A stretch of DNA of 64,000 nucleotides from Chitinophaga sp. GbtcB8. GTDB taxonomy: Bacteria; Bacteroidota; Bacteroidia; Chitinophagales; Chitinophagaceae. The translations under genes were made by a program, and so were the position numbers. The number at the start of each line of letters is the position of its first letter. Position 1 is the first letter of the stretch. Of the stretch, positions 17,080-27,418 are shown piece by piece. The notes beneath the pieces are model-generated. The model searched no databases, had not been told where the DNA came from, and worked only from the letters and a program-made list of their open reading frames with translations. The DNA is taken from positions 1 through 64,000 of the forward strand of contig NZ_JAGXJN010000031.1 in NCBI RefSeq assembly GCF_019091455.1. The letters run 5' to 3'.

Positions 17080-18231
17080 TTAATGGGACGCTGTCCTGTC
17101 TGTATTCCTGGTTTTGGTTGCAATCACTTTATAAAAAGCAGGTTTGGGATTGAAATGCCTGTCAAACAACAATGGATAGTTTGTTCTTCCGCGTACAGGC
17201 CAGTTATTTAGCCATGAGTTTCCATCATTTACGCCCCAAAAGGTGATGCGGCTGATCTTGTTTTTATACTTCAGAAATAACCGGAATAAATCTTCATAGC
17301 TTCCGGCAAGCTTGCTCTGCAAAGAATCGGGCAGGCCATTTACATAGGGGTTCAAGGCCGCATTATAGGCTGTATTCTGACTTATATCTGCTCCATTGGA
17401 ACCAATTGGATCCGGCAATACGCTTATATCCAGCTCCGTAAACATGACCTTAACACCTAAAGATGAAAATTCAAGGATGCTTTGCTCAATATCTTTCAGG
17501 GGTACCTGATCAATATGCCAGTGTCCCTGTATCCCAATACCGTCAATACGCACACCGGCAGCCTGTATCTTTTTCACAAGTGTTATAGCGCCGGCTCTTT
17601 TCTCCGGTCTTTCAATGTTATAATCGTTGTAATAGAGCATGGTACCCGGCGCTGCCTGTTGTGCCAGTTTAAACGCTTCCACCACATAATCTTCTCCCAG
17701 CTTTTCCCGGAAAATAGAATTACGCATTGTACCATCTTCATTCAAGGCTTCATTTACTACATCCCAGGAGTATACTTTTCCCTTATACCGGGAAGCGATG
17801 GTACTGATATGTTCTACAAAAAAGCGGTGCAGTGAATCCTTATCCTGCATCCGGCGCACAAACACAGGGAGCTGGCTATGCCATATCAGTGTATGGCCGT
17901 TGATCCGCATGTGGTGCTTTTGGCTATATGCTATAATTTTATCGGCCTCCGAAAAGTTGTAGGTACCCCATTGCGGATGTATCATGACAGCCTTCATGTC
18001 ATTTTCCGGAGTGAAGGCACTAAACTGCCGGGGAATGAAGGCAGCGGCCAATGGATCTCTTTCTTCGATCTGTGTTCTGTTCAGGGCTGTGCCGATGACA
18101 AAATCGTCCTTAAAAACCTCCTTTAGGGAAGGTGTCTTTCCGGTTATCGCCTGCTGCGCGGGCAGCCTGATGGGGAATACGATAACCGGCAGCAAACAAA
18201 CAAGCAGAATGCATCGTCTGACTTTTTTCAT
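17080..18231 (-). CDS. GH10 endo-beta-1,4-xylanase
   Basis: The 383-residue protein has a signal peptide (MKKVRRCILLVCLLPVIVFP) and one GH10 barrel. The acid/base Glu is in WDVVNEALNE near residue 161 and the nucleophile Glu in MFTELDIS near residue 265. The conserved TPENDMKA and HTLIWHSQLP lie earlier, and FWGVNDGNSWLNNWP near the end binds substrate. It cuts the xylan backbone, retaining configuration. I chose ATG 18231 over an upstream GTG because the signal peptide begins there. It precedes SusC and SusD on the same strand and could be periplasmic or lie outside. No lipobox is visible. Confidence 0.95.
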   Translation of the reverse strand: MKKVRRCILLVCLLPVIVFPIRLPAQQAITGKTPSLKEVFKDDFVIGTALNRTQIEERDPLAAAFIPRQFSAFTPENDMKAVMIHPQWGTYNFSEADKIIAYSQKHHMRINGHTLIWHSQLPVFVRRMQDKDSLHRFFVEHISTIASRYKGKVYSWDVVNEALNEDGTMRNSIFREKLGEDYVVEAFKLAQQAAPGTMLYYNDYNIERPEKRAGAITLVKKIQAAGVRIDGIGIQGHWHIDQVPLKDIEQSILEFSSLGVKVMFTELDISVLPDPIGSNGADISQNTAYNAALNPYVNGLPDSLQSKLAGSYEDLFRLFLKYKNKISRITFWGVNDGNSWLNNWPVRGRTNYPLLFDRHFNPKPAFYKVIATKTRNTDRTASH

Positions 18232-18255
18232 TGGTAGATCAGTTATTATTAACAC

Positions 18256-18471
18256 GTGGAAAATGTCCGTTCACATACGTGGAAGCTGTGGTTCTAATAT
18301 CGTGGCTAATGTACCCTGTCCCCTGCAGGAGCGATGGTTGATTTGTAAAAATGAATGGCACAAATGTTTAAACAGGTATTTTCTTTTTGGGGGTGGGAGA
18401 AATTTATCTGATTAAAAGCAGATAATAAATAAAAAATACATCACATATCAACACGATATCTGAGGGGCATC
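18256..18471. promoter_or_regulatory. Gap between HTCS and GH10 with a repeated ACGTGGAA
   Basis: ACGTGGAA occurs at 18254-18261 and again at 18277-18284, repeated every 23 bases, just upstream of the minus-strand GH10 start at 18231. In the GH10 direction it reads TTCCACGT. The gap is long enough for a promoter driving GH10, SusC and SusD, but I find no exact -7 element. The repeat could be a regulator half-site pair or chance. Confidence 0.25.
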
Positions 18472-21400
18472 TTAACTGGCAGGCCGTTTTTTTAATAACT
18501 GGTATTCGGAAGGCAAAAGGTTGAATTTAGCTTTGAAAGCCCGGGTAAAATAATTGGGCGTGGAAAATCCGACAGCATACCCGATCTGCGCAATTTTCAT
18601 ATCGCTGTTTTCCAAAAGGTCGGCTGCCTTATTCAGCTTAATGGACCGGATATATTCTACCGGAGTTTCCCCTGTTAATTGCAACACCTTATTGTATAAT
18701 GAGGCACGGCTCATAAAAAGGTGTTTGCTTAACTCTTCAACGGTTAAATGGTCACTATTCACATTGGCCTCAATATACTGTATAACTTTCAGCAGGAATT
18801 TCTCGTCTTCCAATTCCACCTCGGCTGCCGGTATCACTACTTTTAACTGGCGGGTGTAGGTATCCTTCAGGCTTTGGTTCAACCGCAGCAGGTTCCTGAT
18901 CTTAACATTTAGTATATCAAAATTAAACGGCTTGGTGAGGTAGTCGCTTGCGCCTGTTTCCAGTCCCTTGAGCCGGGAAGCATCGCCAGTCAGGGCTGTT
19001 AGCAGGATAATGGGGATATGGCTGGTTCTTTTGTCGGATCTGATTTTCCGGCTTAGCTGGATACCATCCATATAGGGCATATTAATGTCACTTACAATCA
19101 CCTGGGGATGTGCAGAAAGTACTTTCTGCCATCCTTCTTTCCCATCTGAGGCCTCTACTATTTTGTAAAAAGTCTTTAAATTATCCTTCAGATAATAACG
19201 GAAATCGTCATTATCCTCGATCAGCAGGACTGTTAGCCTTTCAGCGGCAGGAGCGGCAGCATCCTGTACCAAAGCAGTAGCTACTCCGGGCTGACCATCG
19301 GGCTCAAAATGTTCACCTGGCTCTATTTCATCAACTTGTTCGTGTATCTGCTCCAAAGGTAACAGCACCGTGAAAGTGCTCCCTTTCCCGGGTATACTTT
19401 CAACATTTACCGAACCTCCATGCATTTTCACAAACTCCAGGATAATGGAAAGGCCAATACCGCTGCCCTGGTTCAGGATGGCTGAATCAACGTCGCCCTG
19501 GAAAAAGCGGGTAAAGATCTTTTCCTGAACTTCCGGTGTCATGCCAATGCCGGTGTCCGTTACCACGACCCTGAGCCCCAAAGCCGGGTCCTGCTCAACA
19601 GTCAGCGATATCTGGCCGCCTTTCGGCGTGAATTTAAAGGCGTTTGACAACAGATTAAACAATATCCGCTCGATTTTATCCCGGTCAAAACTCGTATAGA
19701 AGCGGCTTAGCGTACTTGCAAAGGAGAAACTGATCTGCCTGCGTTCAGAGATATCTTTAAATGACTCCACCACCTCTCCTATAAAGGATACTATGTCGCC
19801 GTCTGTAAGATTAAGCTTTTGCTCCTGCTCTTCGAGCTTACGGAAATCCAGCAGCTGGTTCACCAGGTTCAAAAGCCTCCGGGCATTGCGCTTCAGGAGA
19901 TTAAGCTGTCCCAGTTTTTCAGGGCATTCCTCCTGCTGGATCAGCTTTTCAACCGGGGCAACGATCAGGGAAACCGGTGTCCGGAACTCATGGCTTAAAT
20001 TGGTGAGATATTTAATCTTAACCTGTTCAAATTCGCGCTGCCGCTCAGCCTCTCTCCTTTCCAGCTCCAGGGCCTGCCTTATCTGAAGACGTTCCTGCTC
20101 AAGCGCAAACTTATTTTTCAATTTCCGGATGCCGCGGTACCGCAATGCCCATAAAATAAGAACCACTGCCAGCACATAGAAAATATAGGCGTATATGGTA
20201 AGCCAGAAAGGCGGCCTGACATATATATTAATGGTTGCTTCTTCTGTAGTCCATGAACCATCGTCGCTACTTGCTTTTACGCGGAACACATATTCGCCCG
20301 GGCTTAAATTGGAAAATACCGCAGTCCGGGAAGCACCTACCTCATTCCAGGTTCTGTCAAAACCCTGCAGCATGTAGGAATACCTGCTTTCCTGCGGCGC
20401 CGTATAATTCAGGGTCGTAAAGTCAATTGAAAAGTTCTGCTTGTAGTCCAGCCTGATCTCATCAGCCACTGAAATATGCTCTTTGATGGCTGTTTTATTG
20501 CCCGGTATCACTGAGCTGTTGGCAATCTTCAGATCGGTAAGCACAATCCTGGGCACATTCCTGTTATAGTTCAAGGCCTTGGGATTGAAGTAATTAAACC
20601 CATCCAGGCCGCCAAAGAACAACTCTCCGTTGCTGGTTTTCAAACCTGCCCCCAGGCTGAACGTACTGCGCTGCAAACCGTTATAATAAAAATAGTTTTT
20701 GAACCTCCTGGTTTGCAGGTCAAAACTGCTGATGCCCTTATTCGTGCTGACCCACACCCTGGAAACATCATCTTCCAGTATTTTATAGATAACAGCATTT
20801 GATATTCCCTCCTGTTCAGCATAGCGGATAAACTTTTTTGTGGTAGTATCATACAGGCATAGTCCGCCGCCTGGCGTGCCCACCCAGATCCGGCCGTTTT
20901 CGCCGGCATAGATGGCCTGCACATCATCCGCCTGCAAACCACTGTTAAAGCGGTTAAGGATCGTGGCCTTATCAAGAAATGGATTAAACACAACTATTCC
21001 GGCTCCCAGCGTACCAACCCATATATTACCGGATCTATCTTCTTCAATGGCCCGGATGAATCCCCGGGAGAGCACTTTAATATCCTCCGGATACTTACGG
21101 CCCGTATCAAACCTTTGGAATTTTCGTGATACAGGATCGTAAACGTTTACCCCCTCTCCGTTAGTGCCGATCCAGATATTTCCCCTGCTATCCTTTTTAA
21201 TACAAAAAATATCGTTACCGGAAAGGTCTTCCGGACCATCGCCTTTCATATAATGCCGCACCCTGCCGGTTTGCATATTAAGCACATATATTCCCTGCAT
21301 AAAAGTGCCGATCCAAAGCTCCCCATCTGCACATTCCAATGCAAGCACTGCCGGCGGTTTGCCCTGATCGCGGGTATAGAACACAGGATGGTCAAACATA

Positions 21401-22569
21401 CCTGTGCTTCTATGATACAGGTTAATACCCCCACCATCCGTTCCAACATAGATATCGCCATTTCTGTCTTCAGCAAAAGAAGTTACAATTGGAGCTGTTA
21501 ATCCCCTGGGATCAAAAGGGTCGCTTTGCCGGAGGTTAAAGAAAGTGAGGTTCTTATCATACTTGCTGACACCGCCCTGGTATGTCCCCACCCAGTAAAT
21601 GCCATGCCCGTCTATGAAAATGCTCCGGACAGATTTACCATGCAAACTATACCTGTTCCTGACATCATGTTCCACCCGGTACGATGTTTTTTTCTGCAGA
21701 TCAAAGATATTCAGCCCTTCCTCTGTGCCAACCCATAAGCGGTTTGCATTTTCCGGTGTAATTGCCAAAACCCGGTTGCTGCTTAAGGTTTGATTATCTG
21801 TTTTACTATAGCTGTAATTCCGGAATCCTTTTCCGTCAGGCAGCAACATGCTTAAACCACCGTCATTGCTCCCAATCCACAGGTTACCGTTATGATCTTC
21901 TGCTATTACCTTTATCGAATTGTCAGGAATAGATAGCGAGTCTGCCGGGTTATGTACAAAATGTTTGAAATCATCAGTATTCCTTTGATATAGGTACAGG
22001 CCTGAGTTCCCGCCTATCCATAACCGCTGCCGGCTGTCTTCATACACGCTGGTAATAACGTTTGAAGATAGCTGCCCCGATGTGCCGGGATCAGCACTGT
22101 AGCGGACTGTTTTTCCTGTGCGCGGATCAAATTTAAACAGGCCATAATAACTACCCACCCACAGGTAACCCAGATGATCGCTGAAAAGCGCACGCGCGGT
22201 ATTACCCAGTGTGATCTTATAATTAATAAAGGAATTCTTACGGCGGTTGTAAAGAGATACTATATTGGCTGTACCCACCCAAAGATTGCCGGAACGGTCT
22301 TCATGTATGGCTAGTATTGAATTAGCGCCAATGCTGGACGTATCACCGTCTTTATGCCTGTAAACCGTAAAATTAGTACCATCAAATTTATTAAGCCCAT
22401 CGTCCGTACCAAACCACATATAGCCGTACCGGTCCTTTAGTATGGCAGTGACGGTATTGGAAGACATGCCATCTGTACTACTGAAATTAACGAAGCTAAG
22501 ATCGCTTTGCTGAGGAAAAGCAACCTGCCGGAGGAAAACCAAACATAATATAGAAGCAATATACCTCAC
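18472..22569 (-). CDS. Hybrid two-component system regulator (HTCS)
   Basis: The single 1365-residue protein holds a whole phosphorelay. In order these are a signal peptide (1-20), Reg_prop beta-propeller repeats (about 22-700, with WFGTDDGLNKFDG, WIGTNGEGVNVYD and many like them), a Y_Y_Y domain (about 715-780), one membrane helix (about 793-813) and HisKA (NLSHEFRTP, His near 856). These are followed by HATPase_c (NLLSNAFKFTPKGG near 975; GSGIGLSI), a receiver (VLLIEDNDD near 1115, phospho-acceptor in VSDINMP near 1159, Lys in TKPFN) and an AraC-type DNA-binding domain (LTGETPVEYIRS near 1303). Periplasmic binding of an oligosaccharide would activate transcription of the locus. It lies 21 bases after the SGNH esterase gene and 240 bases before GH10. 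Confidence 0.96.
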   Translation of the reverse strand: MRYIASILCLVFLRQVAFPQQSDLSFVNFSSTDGMSSNTVTAILKDRYGYMWFGTDDGLNKFDGTNFTVYRHKDGDTSSIGANSILAIHEDRSGNLWVGTANIVSLYNRRKNSFINYKITLGNTARALFSDHLGYLWVGSYYGLFKFDPRTGKTVRYSADPGTSGQLSSNVITSVYEDSRQRLWIGGNSGLYLYQRNTDDFKHFVHNPADSLSIPDNSIKVIAEDHNGNLWIGSNDGGLSMLLPDGKGFRNYSYSKTDNQTLSSNRVLAITPENANRLWVGTEEGLNIFDLQKKTSYRVEHDVRNRYSLHGKSVRSIFIDGHGIYWVGTYQGGVSKYDKNLTFFNLRQSDPFDPRGLTAPIVTSFAEDRNGDIYVGTDGGGINLYHRSTGMFDHPVFYTRDQGKPPAVLALECADGELWIGTFMQGIYVLNMQTGRVRHYMKGDGPEDLSGNDIFCIKKDSRGNIWIGTNGEGVNVYDPVSRKFQRFDTGRKYPEDIKVLSRGFIRAIEEDRSGNIWVGTLGAGIVVFNPFLDKATILNRFNSGLQADDVQAIYAGENGRIWVGTPGGGLCLYDTTTKKFIRYAEQEGISNAVIYKILEDDVSRVWVSTNKGISSFDLQTRRFKNYFYYNGLQRSTFSLGAGLKTSNGELFFGGLDGFNYFNPKALNYNRNVPRIVLTDLKIANSSVIPGNKTAIKEHISVADEIRLDYKQNFSIDFTTLNYTAPQESRYSYMLQGFDRTWNEVGASRTAVFSNLSPGEYVFRVKASSDDGSWTTEEATINIYVRPPFWLTIYAYIFYVLAVVLILWALRYRGIRKLKNKFALEQERLQIRQALELERREAERQREFEQVKIKYLTNLSHEFRTPVSLIVAPVEKLIQQEECPEKLGQLNLLKRNARRLLNLVNQLLDFRKLEEQEQKLNLTDGDIVSFIGEVVESFKDISERRQISFSFASTLSRFYTSFDRDKIERILFNLLSNAFKFTPKGGQISLTVEQDPALGLRVVVTDTGIGMTPEVQEKIFTRFFQGDVDSAILNQGSGIGLSIILEFVKMHGGSVNVESIPGKGSTFTVLLPLEQIHEQVDEIEPGEHFEPDGQPGVATALVQDAAAPAAERLTVLLIEDNDDFRYYLKDNLKTFYKIVEASDGKEGWQKVLSAHPQVIVSDINMPYMDGIQLSRKIRSDKRTSHIPIILLTALTGDASRLKGLETGASDYLTKPFNFDILNVKIRNLLRLNQSLKDTYTRQLKVVIPAAEVELEDEKFLLKVIQYIEANVNSDHLTVEELSKHLFMSRASLYNKVLQLTGETPVEYIRSIKLNKAADLLENSDMKIAQIGYAVGFSTPNYFTRAFKAKFNLLPSEYQLLKKRPAS

Positions 22570-22590
22570 AATAGGGTGTAAATTAATGGA

Positions 22591-23982
22591 CTAATTGGCC
22601 GGCCAGTTATCAGTACGGAAAGGTACAACAGGTAAACCTTCTGAAGAAAAGATATTACCGATACCGGTATTGGAGAAACCGTATCTCACCGCTTCAGGTT
22701 TCTCTACTTGTTTACTCCAAACGATCACTGCATCTTTTTCTACCTTCGCGGATGCTTCATGGAAAACATGGTCTGCTCCGGCTATATACAAGGCTGCGGG
22801 TGTTTTGCCATTGATCTTCAGAGAAGCAGGCACATTGCTGAAACGCAGCACTGCCTTGTTTTTGCTGATGCTCATTTCTTTGAATACCGGACTTTTCCAG
22901 GTAAATCCTGTTTTACCATAGTTCTCCCCTAGCGCCCAATTGGCAAGCCTGTTGCCAACTGTTCTTTTATCCTGTGGGTGAATATCTTTCACATTTTCTG
23001 TAACGTCGGCTACTACTACCATACCTGTTCCCGCAAGAGCGCTGCTGCGCGCCTGCGCCTCACGAAGCAGTGCAGCCTGGTTTTCCTTATCGTAGGTGAA
23101 CGGCGCTATCTGCACATAGTAAAATGGCAGCTGTTTATGCCATGCATCCCGCCATGCTTTTATCATGCCGGTGAACAATGGTGTATAGGAATCCGCAGTG
23201 TTCACATTGGCTTCTCCCTGGTACCAGATCACTCCCTTTATGTTGAAATTGATAAGAGGAGCTATCATAGCATTATAAGCATAACCTGGCTTAATGGGCC
23301 ACCAGGCAGCAGGCTGTAACTTAGCGGCAGCTGCAGAAAGCTGCGGTTCACCTGTTACAAGATGTTCCGGAGCCCATACTTCAGCCGGTGTTCCTCCCCA
23401 GCTGGCATTGATCAGTCCAACCGGTACTCCCAAAGATCTCTGTAGTTTTGATCCGAAAAAGTATCCCACTGCACTGAAGGGTTTCAGGCTGTTGCTGTCG
23501 CATACTTCCCAGCTTGCATGACAGTCATCCTGGAAATATGGAGCCGTAGTTTTAGGGATGTTAAAGAACCGGATATTATTGTTGCTGCAAACAGGCAGCT
23601 CGGCTGCTATCTGCCGGATGCCGTTATAGTAGCTGTATTCCATGTTAGATTGCCCTGAACACAGCCATACTTCTCCGATCAGGATATTCTTCAATACAAT
23701 CTCATTGGATCCTTTCAGTCTTATTTCATAAGGGCCTCCTGCTGCCGGTGTATGTACTTTTAAAGTCCACTTTGCATCACCGCTGGTGGTGACCGTCGTT
23801 GTTCTGTTATCCCAGCCTGTAAATACCGTAACTTTTTCTGAAGGGTTTGCCCATCCCCAGATATTTACACTGTCGTTTTGCTGTAACACCATGTTGCTGC
23901 CAACGAGCGCGGGCAACCTGATTGTGGCATGAAGTGCTGCAGGCAATAGCAGTGTTATGCTGTAAAAGAGGAGTTTGTTCAT
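22591..23982 (-). CDS. SGNH-type sialate/acetylxylan O-acetylesterase
   Basis: The 463-residue protein has a signal peptide (about 1-19) and the DUF303/SASA layout. An N-terminal beta-sandwich runs to about residue 100 and an SGNH hydrolase follows, with nucleophile Ser in LCSGQSNMEY (near residue 107) and conserved GLINASWGGTPAEVW and VIWYQGEANV. Members of this group remove acetyl groups from sialic acid or plant glycans. The xylan and xyloglucan genes around it point to acetylated hemicellulose. It is followed after 21 bases by the HTCS gene and probably shares its transcript. Confidence 0.9.
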   Translation of the reverse strand: MNKLLFYSITLLLPAALHATIRLPALVGSNMVLQQNDSVNIWGWANPSEKVTVFTGWDNRTTTVTTSGDAKWTLKVHTPAAGGPYEIRLKGSNEIVLKNILIGEVWLCSGQSNMEYSYYNGIRQIAAELPVCSNNNIRFFNIPKTTAPYFQDDCHASWEVCDSNSLKPFSAVGYFFGSKLQRSLGVPVGLINASWGGTPAEVWAPEHLVTGEPQLSAAAAKLQPAAWWPIKPGYAYNAMIAPLINFNIKGVIWYQGEANVNTADSYTPLFTGMIKAWRDAWHKQLPFYYVQIAPFTYDKENQAALLREAQARSSALAGTGMVVVADVTENVKDIHPQDKRTVGNRLANWALGENYGKTGFTWKSPVFKEMSISKNKAVLRFSNVPASLKINGKTPAALYIAGADHVFHEASAKVEKDAVIVWSKQVEKPEAVRYGFSNTGIGNIFSSEGLPVVPFRTDNWPAN

Positions 23983-24137
23983 AATCGTGTTTAATAAATC
24001 AGGAATTAAATATAATACATGGCGGGTTCAGCTGCCTATTTTATTGCCCAAATAGTACACTACTAATGAAAACCGGCAATAAAAGACCAAGGATCTTAAA
24101 TTTCATGCTGTTCTATATTTGTATTTGAATTTTGTCA

Positions 24138-25742
24138 TTACTTATAATCATATCGAAACCAGTCAACATCCACGGATCCCTTATCTTCTTTGGCATTAAA
24201 ATTGAAAATCCCGATACGGTCTCCCCGGTAGCTGCCCCAGGTCAGCTGATAGGTGCTTCCAAAAGATTGGTAAGACTCACCATCCGTACTAAAAGCATAA
24301 TGACTCACTCCATTCGCATCCCATGTTGACCGGAGCCAGACCGTTCTTCCATTGATCCTGATACCTGAAGTATCCTTTCCATTGTTGTCATACACCAGGG
24401 TCCGTATCCCATTTTCCTGTTTGACTCCAAATAAGCTATGGCTGGTGGTTGAAAAATGTGTTAATCCGCTGAACTGGCTATCCGCCATACGGCTAAGGCC
24501 GATCCTTACGGTTGCTACATTGGCAGGCGTACGCATGCTGCGTTGCGTGAGCGTGTTTCCGGCCCTAAGTATAATGTTACCCTGTTTGTTTGAATGAATG
24601 GGCGTAAAAGCATACAACCGGAGAAAACCGCTGCGTTCTGTTAAAGACCATTTACCGGCCCGTGGCTGATAGTTCCATTCCCACTGAACATTTAGTTTTC
24701 CGGTATTGAACTCATCACTGCTTTGAATGGAATTTTTTCTCTTACCGGATATAGGTTTTTTACCCGTCCAAACCATGCGGCCTATTGCCCCGGCGCCTGG
24801 TTCTCCAATAACCGGCCACCCCCCGGTCCAGTGAACAGGTAAAAGGCTGGCCGGACGTCCTTCCCAATCACCACTGCCATGGTGGGTGAGAAAATACCAT
24901 TCGCCTGCCGGTGTTTGCAGTAATCCACCCTGGTTGGGCTCTCTGTCAAGTTTTTGATCAACATGATTTAACTGCCTTATTTCCCAGGGACCGTACAAGC
25001 TCTTTGAACGCTCCATCATGATCACGCGGCCTTCGGGCTTCACTTCGCTGAAATAGTGGTAATACAGTCCGTTGATCTTATAAAGCTTATTTGCCTCACT
25101 TCCATTGGATTGATGTATGATGGAATCAGACTCCATGATGAGACTTCTTCCATCAGGCGCCATTTTAAATAAATGAATATTGTACTTTCTTCCGTTCTTT
25201 GGATCAACTGCAAAATTAGTAGCAACAAAATAAAGCTGGCCATCGTCATCACAAAACGAACAACAGTCATCCCAGCCATTTACTTTCCATAATTGATGAA
25301 CAGGTTCCCAAGGGCCTGCGGGATTGGCGGCGGTACTCATAAAAAATCCATCATCCGGTGTACCGAAATACACCCAGAACTTGTTCTTATAATACCTGAT
25401 GGAACCCGCCCAAATACCCTTGCCATAACAATTCATCCGGTCCCAGTTCAATTCCGGGCTAATGCGTGTGAGATCATCCACTACATGACCAATAATTTCC
25501 CAGTTTATGAGATCCCTGGAATGAAGCACTACCATGCCGGGCGAAAATTGCATGGTAGAGGATATGGCGTAATAATCCTCCCCCACACGTATGGCATCAA
25601 GATCGCTGTAATCTGCCGGCAGCACAGGATTAGCATAGGTTCCATTCCCCTGGTCGCCCCAGCTTCCATGCATTTGGGCTATTGAACATACACTTAGCAA
25701 TTGCCAACAAAACAAGAGCGATAAAAATCTGAGATGAACCAT
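24138..25742 (-). CDS. GH43 glycoside hydrolase (beta-xylosidase or arabinofuranosidase)
   Basis: The 534-residue protein has a signal peptide (MVHLRFLSLLFCWQLL, ending SIAQ), a five-bladed GH43 propeller and a C-terminal concanavalin-like domain (from about residue 360, ending VDVDWFRYDYK). YSDLDAIRVGEDYY carries the base Asp near residue 40, and GSEANKLYKINGLYY carries the acid Glu near residue 214. LINWEIIGHVV and KNKFWVYFGTPDDG are typical. It would release xylose or arabinose from xylan or xyloglucan oligosaccharides. I chose ATG 25742, where the signal peptide starts. The fragment of another gene ends 22 bases upstream. Confidence 0.92.
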   Translation of the reverse strand: MVHLRFLSLLFCWQLLSVCSIAQMHGSWGDQGNGTYANPVLPADYSDLDAIRVGEDYYAISSTMQFSPGMVVLHSRDLINWEIIGHVVDDLTRISPELNWDRMNCYGKGIWAGSIRYYKNKFWVYFGTPDDGFFMSTAANPAGPWEPVHQLWKVNGWDDCCSFCDDDGQLYFVATNFAVDPKNGRKYNIHLFKMAPDGRSLIMESDSIIHQSNGSEANKLYKINGLYYHYFSEVKPEGRVIMMERSKSLYGPWEIRQLNHVDQKLDREPNQGGLLQTPAGEWYFLTHHGSGDWEGRPASLLPVHWTGGWPVIGEPGAGAIGRMVWTGKKPISGKRKNSIQSSDEFNTGKLNVQWEWNYQPRAGKWSLTERSGFLRLYAFTPIHSNKQGNIILRAGNTLTQRSMRTPANVATVRIGLSRMADSQFSGLTHFSTTSHSLFGVKQENGIRTLVYDNNGKDTSGIRINGRTVWLRSTWDANGVSHYAFSTDGESYQSFGSTYQLTWGSYRGDRIGIFNFNAKEDKGSVDVDWFRYDYK

Positions 25743-25764
25743 CTTAAATAATATCGTATAGTTT

Positions 25765-25938
25765 TTAATAAATATGCCATTCCCAGATACCATTGACGCC
25801 ACTTAAGATCCTCAGCCGTAAATAACGGGCTTTAATATCCAGTTTATCAGTATGCGGCGATTCCACGACAAGCTGCTGATGTTCCCCACAATTCTTCCAT
25901 GCCTTACCATCGGCAGAATGCGAGCGCACCAAGTGCTT
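25765..25938 (-). pseudogene. C-terminal remnant of a carbohydrate-active enzyme (discoidin-like tail)
   Basis: A frame of 57 codons closed by TAA at 25767-25765 reads HLVRSHSADGKAWKNC, then DKLDIKARYLRLRILSGVNG and IWEWHIY at the end. This resembles the last strands of an F5/8-type C (discoidin) or similar sandwich domain at the end of glycosidases, where ADGKAW and KARYLRLRIL are characteristic. Directly upstream the frame meets a TAA, and there is no start codon, so only the tail survives. It lies between CE1 and GH43, 22 bases before the GH43 start, as expected if an enzyme gene in this operon was deleted. The enzyme family cannot be told. Confidence 0.5.
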
Positions 25939-26016
25939 TTACAATTTTCATCTGTGTACTTATTATTGAAAAAGAAGTGATGCAGTGGCCGTATAATAAT
26001 AAACTATTCCTTGCTC

Positions 26017-26946
<930 letters not shown>

Positions 26947-26954
26947 TTAATCCT

Positions 26955-27290
26955 TTAAAGCTGAAAGATCTGCTCCATCAGTATCCACTTCTCTCCTTCT
27001 TTGGCCCAGGGTAAAGGTTGCTGGAACTTCCACATTAACCGCTCCCATTCCTGCACTTTAGGATTAGCAGCATCTGCAGCTGCTTTTGCGGCGGCATTAA
27101 ACTGGTCATTGGTTTCCATGATCATCATTAAACGATTACCCGTTCTATAGATCTGCATTTCCGTGATGCCCGCATCAAGAATGCTCCTTTTAATTTCGGG
27201 CCAGCCATTTTCTGCTTTGTGCCAATATTCATATTCTGCTATCAGCTGGGGATCATCTTTCAGATCAAGGGCCAAACAGTATCTTTTCAT
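26955..27290 (-). CDS. L-rhamnose/L-fucose mutarotase family protein
   Basis: The 111-residue protein is one dimeric alpha/beta-barrel domain of the rhamnose mutarotase (DUF718) type. It has YCLALDLKDDPQLIAEYEYW, the active-site-bearing YRTGNRLMMIME and WERLMWKFQQPLPWA. It interconverts alpha and beta anomers of a 6-deoxy sugar in the cytoplasm. The alpha-L-fucosidase gene 128 bases upstream on the same strand makes L-fucose the likely substrate, although the family name suggests rhamnose. The CE1 gene follows after 26 bases, so an operon is likely. Confidence 0.9.
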   Translation of the reverse strand: MKRYCLALDLKDDPQLIAEYEYWHKAENGWPEIKRSILDAGITEMQIYRTGNRLMMIMETNDQFNAAAKAAADAANPKVQEWERLMWKFQQPLPWAKEGEKWILMEQIFQL

Positions 27291-27418
27291 ATTTCTATTT
27301 AATGTTTATAAGTAGCTGGCAGCATAGGACCAGTCAGGTGACCAGCTGGGTAAAATCATGAATCATTTTACCTGCTCGGTCACCTGCTTTGTCCGTAAGG
27401 ACAATGGGTCTTGAACAT

